A stretch of DNA of 34,747 bases from an uncultured Prevotella sp. (GCA_900557035.1 USRA01000014.1:1-34747), one strand, 5' to 3'. Shown: positions 7,952 through 17,546, counted from the stretch's first letter. A program made the numbers and translations. Notes: generated from the letters alone by a model not told the origin.

Positions 7952-10723
7952 ATGAATATTATGGATAAATTGTTCCTTTTAGACGCATATGCGCTCATTT
8001 ATAGGTCGTATTATGCCTTTATGAAAGCCCCTCGAATCAATTCGAAGGGACTTAATACTTCGTGTGTAATGGGCTTCTGCAATACCCTCAACGAGATACT
8101 CACCAAGGAGAAGCCAACCCATATTGCCGTGGCTTTCGACCATGGCAAAACCTTCCGCCACGAGGCTTTTCCTGCGTATAAGGCACAGCGAGAAGAGACA
8201 CCGGAAGACATCAAGCTCTCGGTACCTATCATCAAGAATATCCTGGAGGCTTATCACATTCCTATTCTTCAGGTGGATGGTTTCGAGGCGGATGATATCA
8301 TTGGTACCGTTGCCTTGAAGGCAGGCGAGATGGGTATAGAAACCTATATGCTCACACCAGATAAGGATTATGCCCAGCTGGTAAGAGACAACGTATTCAT
8401 GTTCCGCCCCCGACATGGCGGTGGTTACGAGAAGTTGGGCGTTGCCGAGATTGAAGAGAAATACAGCATCTCTTCCCCACTCCAGGTTATCGATCTTCTG
8501 GCATTGATGGGTGACTCTGCCGACAACTTCCCTGGATGCCCGGGTGTTGGAGAGAAGACAGCCATCAAACTCATCAACCAGTTTGGAAGCGTAGAGGGAT
8601 TGATAGAAAATAGCGCCGAGGTGAAAGGCAAGCTCCGCGAGAAAGTGGAGGGTGCCATAGAGGATATCAAGATTTCGAAGTTCCTGGCAACCATCAGAAC
8701 CGATGTACCGGTAGAGCTCAAGATGGAAGATTTAAAACTGGAAGAACCAGACAATGCCAAGTTGGATGAAATCTTCACCGATCTGGAGTTTAAGTCGTTC
8801 GCCAAGCGTGTTCTTAAAAAACCTCAAAAAGTGCAAACAAAGGCTACAGGAGAGCTTGATCTCTTTGGCGCACAGCAAGACGATGGGCAAGAAGAGGAAG
8901 AAAACACGAGTTTTGAAACCATTAAAACGGTTGTTCACACATACAAACTCATTGAAACAGAAGAAGATGCACAAAATCTTTTTGATTATTTGATTACAAA
9001 ACAGATTCTCAGTTTAGACACAGAGACCACTTCCACCTCCGCAGTAGATGCAGAATTAGTGGGATTGAGCTTTGCAGTAAAGGAGAAAGAGGCTTTCTAC
9101 GTAGCAATTCCTGCGGAACGTGAAGAAGCCTTAAAATTCGTAAACATCTTTAAACCGCTCTACGAGAACCCGGAATTCCTGAAAGTGGGACAAAACATCA
9201 AGTACGATTACGAAGTGCTGATGAACTACGGAGTGGAGATACAGGGAAAGATGTTCGATACGATGATTGCTCATTATCTCATCCAGCCGGAACTTTATCA
9301 CAACATGGATTATCTCGCCGAGGTATATCTCAAATACCAGACGGTTCACATAGAAGAGTTGATAGGTCCTAAGGGAAAAAAACAGAAATCGATGCGCGAC
9401 CTGTCTCCGGCAGAAGTTTACGAGTATGCAGCAGAAGATGCCGACATCACCCTGCGCCTGAAGAATGTACTCGAACCAAAACTCAAAGAGATAGAGTGCG
9501 AGGACTTATTCTGGAATGTAGAGATGCCATTGGTGCCTGTTCTTGCCCACATGGAGATGACTGGCGTATGCATAGACACAGAAACTTTGAAAGATACGTC
9601 TAATAATTTAACCAACCGACTCAATGAGATAGAACATCATATCTATGAGTTGGCAGGCGAATCATTCAATATCGGTTCTCCACGTCAGGTAGGCGAAATT
9701 CTCTTCGGCAAGATGAAGATTGTGGAAAAGCCAAAGAAGACGAAGACCGGACAGTACGTAACGAGCGAGGAAGTATTGCAGCAATTGCGCAGCAAGAGTC
9801 CTATCATCGATGAGATTCTGAACTACAGAGGATTAAAGAAACTGTTGGGAACCTATGTAGATGCCCTCCCTAAGCTCATCAATCCTCGCACTGGTCACAT
9901 CCATGCCTCCTTTAACCAAACCATCACCGCTACGGGTCGCCTGTCCTCCAGCGACCCTAACCTGCAGAATATCCCTGTGCGCGATGACGATGGTAAGGAG
10001 ATAAGAAGATGCTTTATCCCAGAGCCGGGATGTCTGTTCTTTTCAGCAGATTACTCCCAGATAGAGCTCCGCATCATGGCACACCTGAGCGAAGATCCTA
10101 ATATGGTAGAAGCATTCCTGGAAGGATCAGACATCCACGCTGCTACTGCAGCCAAGATCTGGCATGAAGATATCAAGGACGTTACCGATGCCCAGCGCAA
10201 GAAAGCAAAGACGGCCAACTTCGGTATCATCTACGGCATCACCACCTTCGGTCTTGCCCAACGCATGAACATCGAAAACCGAGAGGCGAAGCAAATCATA
10301 GAAGATTATTTCCGCACCTTCCCAGGCGTACATGCCTATATGGAGAAGTCAAAAGAGATAGCCAGAGAGAAAGGCTATGCCGAAACCCTCTTCCACCGTC
10401 GCCGCTACCTACCGGATATCAACAGCAAGAACGGCACAGTAAGAGGCTTCGCAGAACGCAATGCCATCAATGCTCCAATCCAGGGATCAGAAGCCGACAT
10501 CATCAAGGTTGCTATGGTGAAGATCTTCAACCGCTTCAAGGCAGAAGACATCAAAAGCAAGATGATTATCCAGGTACACGATGAACTCAACTTCTCTGTT
10601 TATCCAGAGGAAAAAGAGAAGGTAGAGAAAATCGTGATAGAGGAAATGGAGAATGCCTATAAACTCAAGGTTCCTTTGATTGCTGATGCCGGCTGGGGAA
10701 AGAACTGGCTGGAAGCGCATTAA
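7952..10723 (+). CDS. polA: DNA polymerase I
   Basis: Fills gaps in repair and removes Okazaki primers. The 923 residues carry all three domains. The 5' nuclease spans about 1-290 (LLDAYALIYRSYYA, AVAFDHGKTFRHE, FEADDIIGT, GDSADNFPGCPGVGEKTA). The 3'-5' proofreading exonuclease spans about 335-525 with its metal residues kept (DTET at 356-359, GQNIKYDYEV, YAAEDADITL). The polymerase domain carries motif A D700 (FSADYSQIELR) and motif C HDE at 876-878. An alternative ATG at 7961 (MDKLFLLDAY) is equally plausible. A -7-like TAATTTTA lies at 7934-7941. An acidic linker (QQDDGQEEEEN) joins the first two domains. Confidence 0.97.
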   Translation: MNIMDKLFLLDAYALIYRSYYAFMKAPRINSKGLNTSCVMGFCNTLNEILTKEKPTHIAVAFDHGKTFRHEAFPAYKAQREETPEDIKLSVPIIKNILEAYHIPILQVDGFEADDIIGTVALKAGEMGIETYMLTPDKDYAQLVRDNVFMFRPRHGGGYEKLGVAEIEEKYSISSPLQVIDLLALMGDSADNFPGCPGVGEKTAIKLINQFGSVEGLIENSAEVKGKLREKVEGAIEDIKISKFLATIRTDVPVELKMEDLKLEEPDNAKLDEIFTDLEFKSFAKRVLKKPQKVQTKATGELDLFGAQQDDGQEEEENTSFETIKTVVHTYKLIETEEDAQNLFDYLITKQILSLDTETTSTSAVDAELVGLSFAVKEKEAFYVAIPAEREEALKFVNIFKPLYENPEFLKVGQNIKYDYEVLMNYGVEIQGKMFDTMIAHYLIQPELYHNMDYLAEVYLKYQTVHIEELIGPKGKKQKSMRDLSPAEVYEYAAEDADITLRLKNVLEPKLKEIECEDLFWNVEMPLVPVLAHMEMTGVCIDTETLKDTSNNLTNRLNEIEHHIYELAGESFNIGSPRQVGEILFGKMKIVEKPKKTKTGQYVTSEEVLQQLRSKSPIIDEILNYRGLKKLLGTYVDALPKLINPRTGHIHASFNQTITATGRLSSSDPNLQNIPVRDDDGKEIRRCFIPEPGCLFFSADYSQIELRIMAHLSEDPNMVEAFLEGSDIHAATAAKIWHEDIKDVTDAQRKKAKTANFGIIYGITTFGLAQRMNIENREAKQIIEDYFRTFPGVHAYMEKSKEIAREKGYAETLFHRRRYLPDINSKNGTVRGFAERNAINAPIQGSEADIIKVAMVKIFNRFKAEDIKSKMIIQVHDELNFSVYPEEKEKVEKIVIEEMENAYKLKVPLIADAGWGKNWLEAH

Positions 10724-10821
10724 AAAGAGCATCAACTCTTTAGGAAAAGACTTAAAAAGAAAGAAGAAAGACTTCAAAGAACAAGAAGAAGCCTTTTCTA
10801 GCGTTCAAATAAACAAAAAAT

Positions 10822-10864
10822 AGCTGCAAATGGTAAAAAACGAGCCATTTGCGGCTTTTTTTAT
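10822..10864 (+). terminator. polA rho-independent terminator
   Basis: AGCTGCAAATGGT (10822-10834) pairs with GCCATTTGCGGCT (10844-10856), with G-U pairs, and a run of eight T follows. Confidence 0.85.
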
Positions 10865-10895
10865 AGGTTTATGAGATTCTTTTATTATTTTTTTG

Positions 10896-10989
10896 TATAT
10901 TTGTAGCAGAAATCTATCAAGTATAGGTAAGGCAAGGAGAATTGAACCAAAATGAACCAACATACATTGGCTTTTTTTCCCTACCTTTG
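10896..10989 (+). promoter_or_regulatory. Candidate promoters for the caspase/propeller cluster
   Basis: Two exact TAnnTTTG matches lie in the spacer after the polA terminator: TATATTTG at 10896-10903 and TACCTTTG at 10982-10989. The second is 39 bp before the first gene and is the likelier. No convincing -33 TTTG is seen for either. Nothing else is recognised in this spacer of about 300 bp. Confidence 0.5.
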
Positions 10990-11028
10990 CAAAGAAAAAG
11001 AATAATGATAATATAAAATTCAAAGCTT

Positions 11029-11715
11029 ATGAAACATCTATTTTTCCTTGTAGGTTTGCTTTGCCTGACGGCAGCACCTATCAGCTCATTTGCCCAGGCA
11101 CAGAATGCTAAGGACTTAAGAAAAGAACGCTTGGAGATGCTCAAGGCATCTAAGTCTGAACTCAATGAGAAAGCTTCAAAGGCTGCTAAGAAAGAAGCCA
11201 AGAAGCTTCAGAAAGAAGGCTGGCAGACTGCTCCTGGTGCACTCCCACTGGAAAAGCAGTTGGACAAGTCATACGCTATGCAGTATCAATATGACGAATC
11301 CATGTACCCAATGTATATCATGGGTGAAGCCATGAGTATCGGTGAAAACTATGACGGCGCCAAGATGCAAGCTATGGAACTGGCCAAGCAGAACCTTGCA
11401 GCCCAGATCCAGACAGAAGTGTCAGGCCTTATCGACAACTCTGTTGCTACCCAGCAGCTCGCTATGGAAGAAGCAGTTACTGTTACCAAGAGTATCATGG
11501 CCAGCAAGAGCCTCATCGTTCAGAGCATCGGCAGAACAATCACAGTCATAGAGTGCTACCGCACCTTGAAGAACAAGAACAAGGAAGTACTCGTCCGCAT
11601 CGCATACAATGGAGCCATGGCTAAGGCTGCAGCCAAGAATGCCATCCGCCAGAGCCTCGAAAACGAGAGTGAGGAGCTTCACAAGAAACTTGATAACGTA
11701 TTGGGAACAAAATAA
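11029..11715 (+). CDS. Exported LPP20-like domain protein
   Basis: Function unknown. A Sec signal peptide (about residues 1-23, ending SSFAQ) predicts export to the periplasm or outer membrane. Residues 25-65 are a Lys/Glu/Ala-rich helix, probably coiled coil. The stretch from about 105 (AKMQAMELAKQNLAAQIQ) to 200 has the alternating Ala-rich helix and strand pattern of LPP20/FlgT-N-like domains: a long amphipathic helix, a variable segment, then ITVIECYRTLKNKNKEVLVRI-type strands. The family call is by pattern only. It is first in a tight row: the next gene starts 15 bp later. A partner role with the propeller and caspase proteins is inferred from the operon. Confidence 0.8.
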   Translation: MKHLFFLVGLLCLTAAPISSFAQAQNAKDLRKERLEMLKASKSELNEKASKAAKKEAKKLQKEGWQTAPGALPLEKQLDKSYAMQYQYDESMYPMYIMGEAMSIGENYDGAKMQAMELAKQNLAAQIQTEVSGLIDNSVATQQLAMEEAVTVTKSIMASKSLIVQSIGRTITVIECYRTLKNKNKEVLVRIAYNGAMAKAAAKNAIRQSLENESEELHKKLDNVLGTK

Positions 11716-11730
11716 TATTTGAAAAATCAC

Positions 11731-13803
11731 ATGAAAAAGACTACATTGGCAATTGTTTGCCTGTTAGGATGCACTGCATTCAGCCTCTCTGCACAGGAGG
11801 CTGAGAAAAAGCAGCTGCACGAAATCAAGGTAAAATTCGATAAGGTACCTGAAGGACTTGCCAACTACTACAGTGGTTACTACTACTATAATGGCAAGGA
11901 AATCTATAATATGCGTAACTACCTGATGTATAGTGGTAACCACATCAATGCGCTTACCGTGAACCCTAGTGGTAGTTCGTATGCCTTCATCGACAGTAAG
12001 AAGGACAAGAATACCGTAGATGTATTTAGTTTGATAACCAAGGATCAGCAATTGGGCAAGATTGCTACCAACAAGCTATTCAAGCCCCTGGCTATCTGCT
12101 ATTCACCAAACGCCAAGTTCCTCTACGTGATGGGATCAGATTCAAAAATCCACATCTTTGAAACCCGCAAGACCCGCGAGGTGAAGAGTTTCGCCATCAA
12201 CGAAACCGCTACCCGCCTCGATGCAAGCCCTAACGGATTCTTCCTCATCGCCAGCACAAAGGATAAGCTTCAGGTCATCAACCTGGAGAATGAAACCGTG
12301 CGCACTACCCTACCGCTCAAGGCAGACTTCAAGGATGTAGCCTTCTCAAGCAACAGCAAGCAGATGGCTGTTCTCGCAGCAGACGGAACCTGCGATGTAT
12401 ATGATACCAAGACATTCACCGTGAGCAAGCACTTCGATGCCATGGGTATCGCCGAAAGATGCTTCTTCCACCCAGAAAACAAGTATCTGGCTATCGTAAC
12501 AGGCGACCAGCGTGTGGCTTTCATCAACCTGCTCAATGAGGACGACCGCCAGTACGTGGATGCCAAGGAAGGCGGAATCAAGTACATCAACTTCTCCAAG
12601 AACGTGAAGAATGATATCTACCTGGTACACAACTATACCAGCGGAATCGTCTTTACCCCGGTAGGATTCCTGAGTCCTAACCGTCAGGAGAAGCTGAAGA
12701 ATGAGTTGAACAGCCGTATGGATGAATGGATGAAGCGTATGGAAGGCGAGAGCCTTGACGACTACAATGCCCGTGTGAACGAGGAGTCAAGATTGAAGCA
12801 GATGCGCCTCTTCGAGTCACAGATTGCTACCAACATGGCAGACAATCTCCTCACCACATCCGACGTAAAGCTCGGTAACTATAACTCAGACATGAATATG
12901 TTGACCCTGGAATTCAACAACATGCCAAGCATCTACCTGACAGTACCTGTTAGCGAGTTGGAAGGCATGGATGCAGGAAGCCTGGAATTCACCAATACCC
13001 AGTATGGATTGAACGACAAGGATGAGTTCGAGCTTGTATATACCGAGGTTATCAACAAGAAGACCGGCAAGAAATACGTGTTCGACAACACCGAGCGCAA
13101 GTCATTGGCATTCTTGGAGTCAGACGACAACTTCGTACCATTCGAGCAGCTTCAGGGTGCCAAGATGGAGGAGTTGAAACTTGAGGAAATCAAGAACAAG
13201 ATCATGAAGAATGCCCAGGAGCAGAACATCATCTCCGATCATACCAAGATTGATGTACACACCAAGGTAGCCAACGCCAACGATGCATCAGGTAAGAACA
13301 TCTTCAACTATGATGTAGATGTATCTTATACAGTAGATGAGGAGTACTCTGCCAAGGATGACTTCGCACCAGGTCGCTTCAAGGTAGAAGAATCCAATGC
13401 TGCTCAGGCAATGCTCTCCATCGTGAAGAAGGCATTGGAGGAAGATTTCGCCAAATATACCGCAGAGGGCAAGCAGGTGAAGATCCAGATTACCGGTATG
13501 GCAGATGCCTTGCCATTCAGCCGCACCGTGGCATACGATGGCTGCTATGGCGACTTCGAGCAGGAACCAGTACACAAGAACGGCGAACTGAGCAATATCA
13601 CCATAACCAAATCTACCGGTATCGGCGAGAACGATCAGCTGGCTTACTTGCGCGCTATGGGTGTGAAAGATTATATCGAGAAGAATATCCCAGCACTCCA
13701 GAAGATGAAGACCTCTTATGATACTTATATCGAAGTATCTGAGAACAAGGGTGGAGAATACCGCCGAATCGGCGTGAAGTTCACCTTTATTGATGTATTC
13801 TAA
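11731..13803 (+). CDS. Exported beta-propeller protein with OmpA-like C-terminus
   Basis: Start chosen at ATG 11731, which begins a clean signal peptide (MKKTTLAIVCLLGCTAFSLSAQ); the frame also opens with a TTG at 11719. Residues about 70-320 are WD40/YVTN-like blades (for example LDASPNGFFLIASTKDKLQV, VAFSSNSKQMAVLAADGTC). About 325-470 is a module also found in the next protein: a helix with RMDEWMKR...SLDDYNARVNEESR, then a beta region ending in TGKKYVFDN. About 550-690 resembles an OmpA-like peptidoglycan-binding fold: ITGMADA (D592), LAYLRAMGVKDYI (R641) and EYRRIGVKF. The domain calls are by eye. The likely role is a periplasmic scaffold tied to the cell wall. It is co-transcribed with the caspase gene 17 bp downstream. 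Confidence 0.85.
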   Translation: MKKTTLAIVCLLGCTAFSLSAQEAEKKQLHEIKVKFDKVPEGLANYYSGYYYYNGKEIYNMRNYLMYSGNHINALTVNPSGSSYAFIDSKKDKNTVDVFSLITKDQQLGKIATNKLFKPLAICYSPNAKFLYVMGSDSKIHIFETRKTREVKSFAINETATRLDASPNGFFLIASTKDKLQVINLENETVRTTLPLKADFKDVAFSSNSKQMAVLAADGTCDVYDTKTFTVSKHFDAMGIAERCFFHPENKYLAIVTGDQRVAFINLLNEDDRQYVDAKEGGIKYINFSKNVKNDIYLVHNYTSGIVFTPVGFLSPNRQEKLKNELNSRMDEWMKRMEGESLDDYNARVNEESRLKQMRLFESQIATNMADNLLTTSDVKLGNYNSDMNMLTLEFNNMPSIYLTVPVSELEGMDAGSLEFTNTQYGLNDKDEFELVYTEVINKKTGKKYVFDNTERKSLAFLESDDNFVPFEQLQGAKMEELKLEEIKNKIMKNAQEQNIISDHTKIDVHTKVANANDASGKNIFNYDVDVSYTVDEEYSAKDDFAPGRFKVEESNAAQAMLSIVKKALEEDFAKYTAEGKQVKIQITGMADALPFSRTVAYDGCYGDFEQEPVHKNGELSNITITKSTGIGENDQLAYLRAMGVKDYIEKNIPALQKMKTSYDTYIEVSENKGGEYRRIGVKFTFIDVF

Positions 13804-13820
13804 TATTGATGGATTCTATA

Positions 13821-16367
13821 ATGAAGAAAGTATTTATTGCAATATCTATTTTACTCTTATCGTCGGGCAGCAAACTGGCTGCCCAGACGATAACAGACTC
13901 TAACGACGCGTACAGAGAGTTTGTTCAGCTCGCCAACAAGGACGAGGACAAATCTCAGATGTACGACGCGCTATATCGTTGCTATACGGCAACTTACGCC
14001 ATCATTACCCACTCAGAGAAGACGAGTGCCGAATATTCACAGGCGATGGCCAACATGAAGAATATCATTGCTTTCCTGCCTAATGCCGCAGCCTATAACA
14101 GTAACAACCAGAGCACAGGAAACGCCATCAAGTTTGCACGCGCCTACGTGGATGTTGTCGGCTTATCCGACTTTGCCGATGGTGGTTACACCTCTCAAAA
14201 TGCCTATTCACAGCTCTCTTATTTTGCGGCAGCCAATCTGGTAAACCGCCGCCAGTATGAGGAAGCTATTCCATACCTGCAAGCTTATCTCCGTTCGGGT
14301 GACGAGAAGTACCGTAAATCGGTATTCGTCAACCTCATCAAGGCTTGCGCACAATCCAATAAATATCAGCTTGCCGTCATCACTCTCGAACAGGCATCTG
14401 ATAACTATCCTACCGACTATGACATCATTTCGTCGGCAGTAAATCTGTGTATCGACCACAAGGATAATGCCAATCTCCAGAAGTTCGTAGGCAAGGGTCT
14501 TGCCCTCCGCCCAGACGATGAGACCCTTCTCAACATCCAGGGTAAACTCTATGAGGAAGGCCATCATTTCGAGCAGGCGCTCGATATCTACAAGAAACTG
14601 CAAGTAGCTCATCCTAAGGCTCTTGATGTATTGAAACACCTGGCTATCAACAACTATAACATAGGTGTGCAAAACTATAACCAGGCGCTGGAGCTCAAGG
14701 AAAACGATCCTCACATCAAGGATCTGGAGACCGTATATAAGGATTACTTCACCTATTCTATCGGTCACATCAAGAACATCATCATCAGCGACCCACTTTC
14801 GCTGAAATACACCCAGGCTCTCGCCATCGCATACAAGTGTGTAGGTGATAAGGAGAACTTCAATATCATCAACAACAAGCTGGCTTCGCTCGGAGGCGGT
14901 AAAATCGAGTCGAACGTGATTCCTCAGCTCATCGAGTTCAATGGCGAGGTAAAGCCAACCATCGCTGCCGCTGCACCTCAGACACAGACACTAAGCAACG
15001 ACCAGAGTGCTGCAGAGGAGAAGGGAATCCCAGCTTACTCTGCCTTTGCCATTCCATTCATCGAAAACCGCATCGACAAATGGCAGAAGAAGGACAGCTA
15101 CGAGACACTGGATGAGTATCGCGCCCGTATGACCGAGAAGAACCGAGATGCCAAGATTGCCGAGATGCAGCGACTTGCACAGCAGGAATACATCAGCAAG
15201 TACGAATCGAGAGTAAACCTGCGTCATCTGGAACTGAAGCCATACGATGCCGACCACGAGGTATTCCTGGTAACATCGCCTGATCTCGGCGAGATGATCG
15301 TACCGGTGCCAAGAGCCAACAACGAGGCACGCATCTTCGCTTCCAACTGGAACGGTATGCAGTTTAAGGATCCAGAGTACTTCATCGACAAGGATCACCT
15401 GGCACTCGCCAAGCTCACCATCATCACCCCTTCGGGCAAGCAGTATCAGTACGATAACGCTGCAGCGCTCAACTATACCGCCACCAACGTAGAGGTACAC
15501 TTCGACCCTATCAATGCCAATATGCTGGCATCCAACGAGAATGCCAACAAGCAGACGGTACAGCAGCAGAACGTGAAGCTGGGAACATCGGATGTGGATG
15601 AGAATATCCCAGAGAATCCAACCAGCAACACCAAGACCTTTGCCGTGGTCATTGCCAACCAGAACTACAGCAATGTGGCAGGCGTTCCACTGGCTCTGAA
15701 CGATGGACTTGCCTTCTCCAAGTACTGCGAGAAGACACTGGGTATGCCGGCAGAAAACGTGCGCTACTATGCGGATGCATCATACGGTACGATGCTCCGC
15801 GCCATACGCGATATCAAGAACATCGCCAGCGCATTCAACGGCGACATCAACATCGTATTCTACTATGCCGGCCATGGTATTCCTAACGAATCAACAAAGG
15901 ATGCCTACCTGCTTCCTACCGATGCCGATGGCACGCAGACAGAGGGTTGCTACTCTCTGAACAAGCTCTATGCCGAGTTGGGCTCTACCAAGGCAAAGGA
16001 GATTGTAGTGTTCCTGGATGCCTGCTTCAGCGGCTCGAAGCGCGAGGAAGGTATGCTGGCTTCTGCCCGTGGAGTAGCGCTGAAGGCTAAGCAGGAAGAT
16101 CCACGTGGCAACATGGTGGTATTCAGTGCAGCATCGGGCGATGAAACCGCATTCCCATACTCAGCAAAGGGTCATGGCCTCTTCACCTACTATCTCCTGA
16201 AGAAACTCCAGGAAACCAAGGGTGATGTAAGCCTCGGCGAACTCGAAAGCTACATCTCTGAAAATGTGAAGCAGCAGTCAGTGGTTATCAACCGTAAGGT
16301 TCAGACTCCTACTGCCACTCCTTCTACCTCGCTTGCAGTAGGCTGGAAAGAGCTGAAGCTGAAATAA
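13821..16367 (+). CDS. Exported TPR and caspase-like (C14) peptidase
   Basis: Start chosen at ATG 13821, which begins a signal peptide (MKKVFIAISILLLSSGSKLAAQ); the frame also opens with TTG at 13806 and ATG at 13809. The product has 848 residues. About 90-345 are TPR-like helical repeats (NIQGKLYEEGHHFEQALDIY). About 410-560 is the module shared with the upstream propeller protein (RIDKWQKKDSYETLDEYRAR, then SGKQYQYDN). From about 610 is a caspase-fold peptidase: the catalytic dyad is H685 (YYAGHG) and C735 (DACFSG), with SAASGDETAF and GHGLFTYYLLKKL typical of bacterial metacaspase/paracaspase-like C14 proteins. It probably cleaves after basic or acidic residues, but specificity cannot be read. 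Both catalytic residues are intact, so activity is expected. Confidence 0.9.
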   Translation: MKKVFIAISILLLSSGSKLAAQTITDSNDAYREFVQLANKDEDKSQMYDALYRCYTATYAIITHSEKTSAEYSQAMANMKNIIAFLPNAAAYNSNNQSTGNAIKFARAYVDVVGLSDFADGGYTSQNAYSQLSYFAAANLVNRRQYEEAIPYLQAYLRSGDEKYRKSVFVNLIKACAQSNKYQLAVITLEQASDNYPTDYDIISSAVNLCIDHKDNANLQKFVGKGLALRPDDETLLNIQGKLYEEGHHFEQALDIYKKLQVAHPKALDVLKHLAINNYNIGVQNYNQALELKENDPHIKDLETVYKDYFTYSIGHIKNIIISDPLSLKYTQALAIAYKCVGDKENFNIINNKLASLGGGKIESNVIPQLIEFNGEVKPTIAAAAPQTQTLSNDQSAAEEKGIPAYSAFAIPFIENRIDKWQKKDSYETLDEYRARMTEKNRDAKIAEMQRLAQQEYISKYESRVNLRHLELKPYDADHEVFLVTSPDLGEMIVPVPRANNEARIFASNWNGMQFKDPEYFIDKDHLALAKLTIITPSGKQYQYDNAAALNYTATNVEVHFDPINANMLASNENANKQTVQQQNVKLGTSDVDENIPENPTSNTKTFAVVIANQNYSNVAGVPLALNDGLAFSKYCEKTLGMPAENVRYYADASYGTMLRAIRDIKNIASAFNGDINIVFYYAGHGIPNESTKDAYLLPTDADGTQTEGCYSLNKLYAELGSTKAKEIVVFLDACFSGSKREEGMLASARGVALKAKQEDPRGNMVVFSAASGDETAFPYSAKGHGLFTYYLLKKLQETKGDVSLGELESYISENVKQQSVVINRKVQTPTATPSTSLAVGWKELKLK

Positions 16368-16390
16368 GATACAGAACTTTTGTATATCGT

Positions 16391-16525
16391 GGAGTTAAGA
16401 AGTTAAGGAGTTAAGAAGTTAAGACGTATGTCTTGTTGTTTAAGAACTATGCCAAAAGACAATTGTCTTAACTTCTCAGCGACCGTAGGGAGCAATAACT
16501 CCTTCAACTTCTAAACTCCTAAATT
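16391..16525. repeat. Imperfect inverted repeat inside the caspase cluster
   Basis: A run of GGAGTTAAGAAGTTAA-type direct repeats (16391-16425) is mirrored by 16465-16525 (GTCTTAACTTCT, then AACTCCTTCAACTTCTAAAC). The best arm, AGAAGTTAAGAC (16414-16425), pairs perfectly with 16465-16476. It lies in the only long gap of the cluster (185 bp), so it could attenuate expression of the DUF4384 gene or be a dispersed repeat. Confidence 0.6.
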
Positions 16526-16552
16526 TTAATAACATTAAAAAAATCAGCAAGG

Positions 16553-17425
16553 ATGAGACACTACATTTTTGTGATGATTCTGATGCTTTTGGGCGTAGCT
16601 ACAACCAGCTATGCCCAGCGCACCAGGAAAGTGCACGGAGAATACATCTACCATGCACCGGAAAACGTATCACTGGAGCAAGCCAAGAAGACGGCTCTGA
16701 GCAGAGCGCAGATACAAGCCCTGGGCGATGAGTTCGGCACCGTGGTGGCGCAGCATAACGCTACCCTGATGAACAATACCAACGGCTCTACCCAGACGGA
16801 TTTCACCTCGCTGAGCAGCAGCGATGTGAAGGGTGAATGGCTGGAAACCATCGGCGAACCTAAGTACGAAATCAGCTACGAACAGGGCATGCTGGTAGTG
16901 AAATGCTCAGTAAGCGGAAAGGCGCGGGAGCTGGTTGCCACACAGAACAGTTTCGTTGCCAAGATTCTGAGAAACGGTACAGAAGATAGATTCGAAAGCG
17001 ACAACTTCAAGAGTGGCGACGATCTCTATCTTTCCTACCAGTCATCTACCAAGGGATACGTAGCCGTTTATCTGATAGATGGCAGCAAGAATGCCTACTG
17101 TCTCCTGCCTTATCAGTCATCGCAGGATGGCAAGGTGAGGGTAGATGCCAACACGAGATACGTATTTTTCAATTCCAAGACGGCTGCACCGCTCTTTCAG
17201 CCAGCAGATGTAGATGAATATAACATGACCTGCGAAAAGGCGGCAGAAACGAATTATATCTATGTAATCAGTTCGCCTAACCCATTCATCAAGGCGATAG
17301 ATAATGCCGCAGCTGGTTTGCCTAGAGAATTGAAGTACGAGGATTTCCAGAAGTGGCTTACCAAAAACCGTACAGCCGACAAGGATATGCAGGTAGAGAT
17401 CAAAAACATCTCCGTGAAGAAATAA
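16553..17425 (+). CDS. Exported DUF4384 domain protein
   Basis: Function unknown. Signal peptide at about 1-21 (ending TTSYAQ). Residues 25-130 form an Ala-rich helix followed by strands (SLEQAKKTALSRAQIQALGD, then YEISYEQGMLVVKCSVSGKA), resembling the LPP20/FlgT-N-like fold of the first gene in the cluster. Residues about 145-250 fit DUF4384 (DDLYLSYQSSTKGYVAVYLI, then AYCLLPYQ), a domain often fused to or encoded beside bacterial caspase-like peptidases. That association supports a shared pathway with the caspase gene. It is followed by a strong terminator that closes the cluster. Confidence 0.83.
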   Translation: MRHYIFVMILMLLGVATTSYAQRTRKVHGEYIYHAPENVSLEQAKKTALSRAQIQALGDEFGTVVAQHNATLMNNTNGSTQTDFTSLSSSDVKGEWLETIGEPKYEISYEQGMLVVKCSVSGKARELVATQNSFVAKILRNGTEDRFESDNFKSGDDLYLSYQSSTKGYVAVYLIDGSKNAYCLLPYQSSQDGKVRVDANTRYVFFNSKTAAPLFQPADVDEYNMTCEKAAETNYIYVISSPNPFIKAIDNAAAGLPRELKYEDFQKWLTKNRTADKDMQVEIKNISVKK

Positions 17426-17432
17426 CAGCAAA

Positions 17433-17470
17433 ATAAAAGCCCAGGGCGGAATGCTCTGGGCTTTTATTTT
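17433..17470. terminator. Bidirectional terminator closing the caspase cluster
   Basis: AATAAAAGCCCAGGGC pairs with GCTCTGGGCTTTTATT around GGAAT; T-rich on both exits. It also serves the convergent transglutaminase gene. Confidence 0.9.
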
Positions 17471-17546
17471 TATATAGAGTTTGCACTATCTACCGTGCAA
17501 AAAAGTACTAGCGTAAAATGAAGTGAAACGCAGAAACGCTCAGCTG

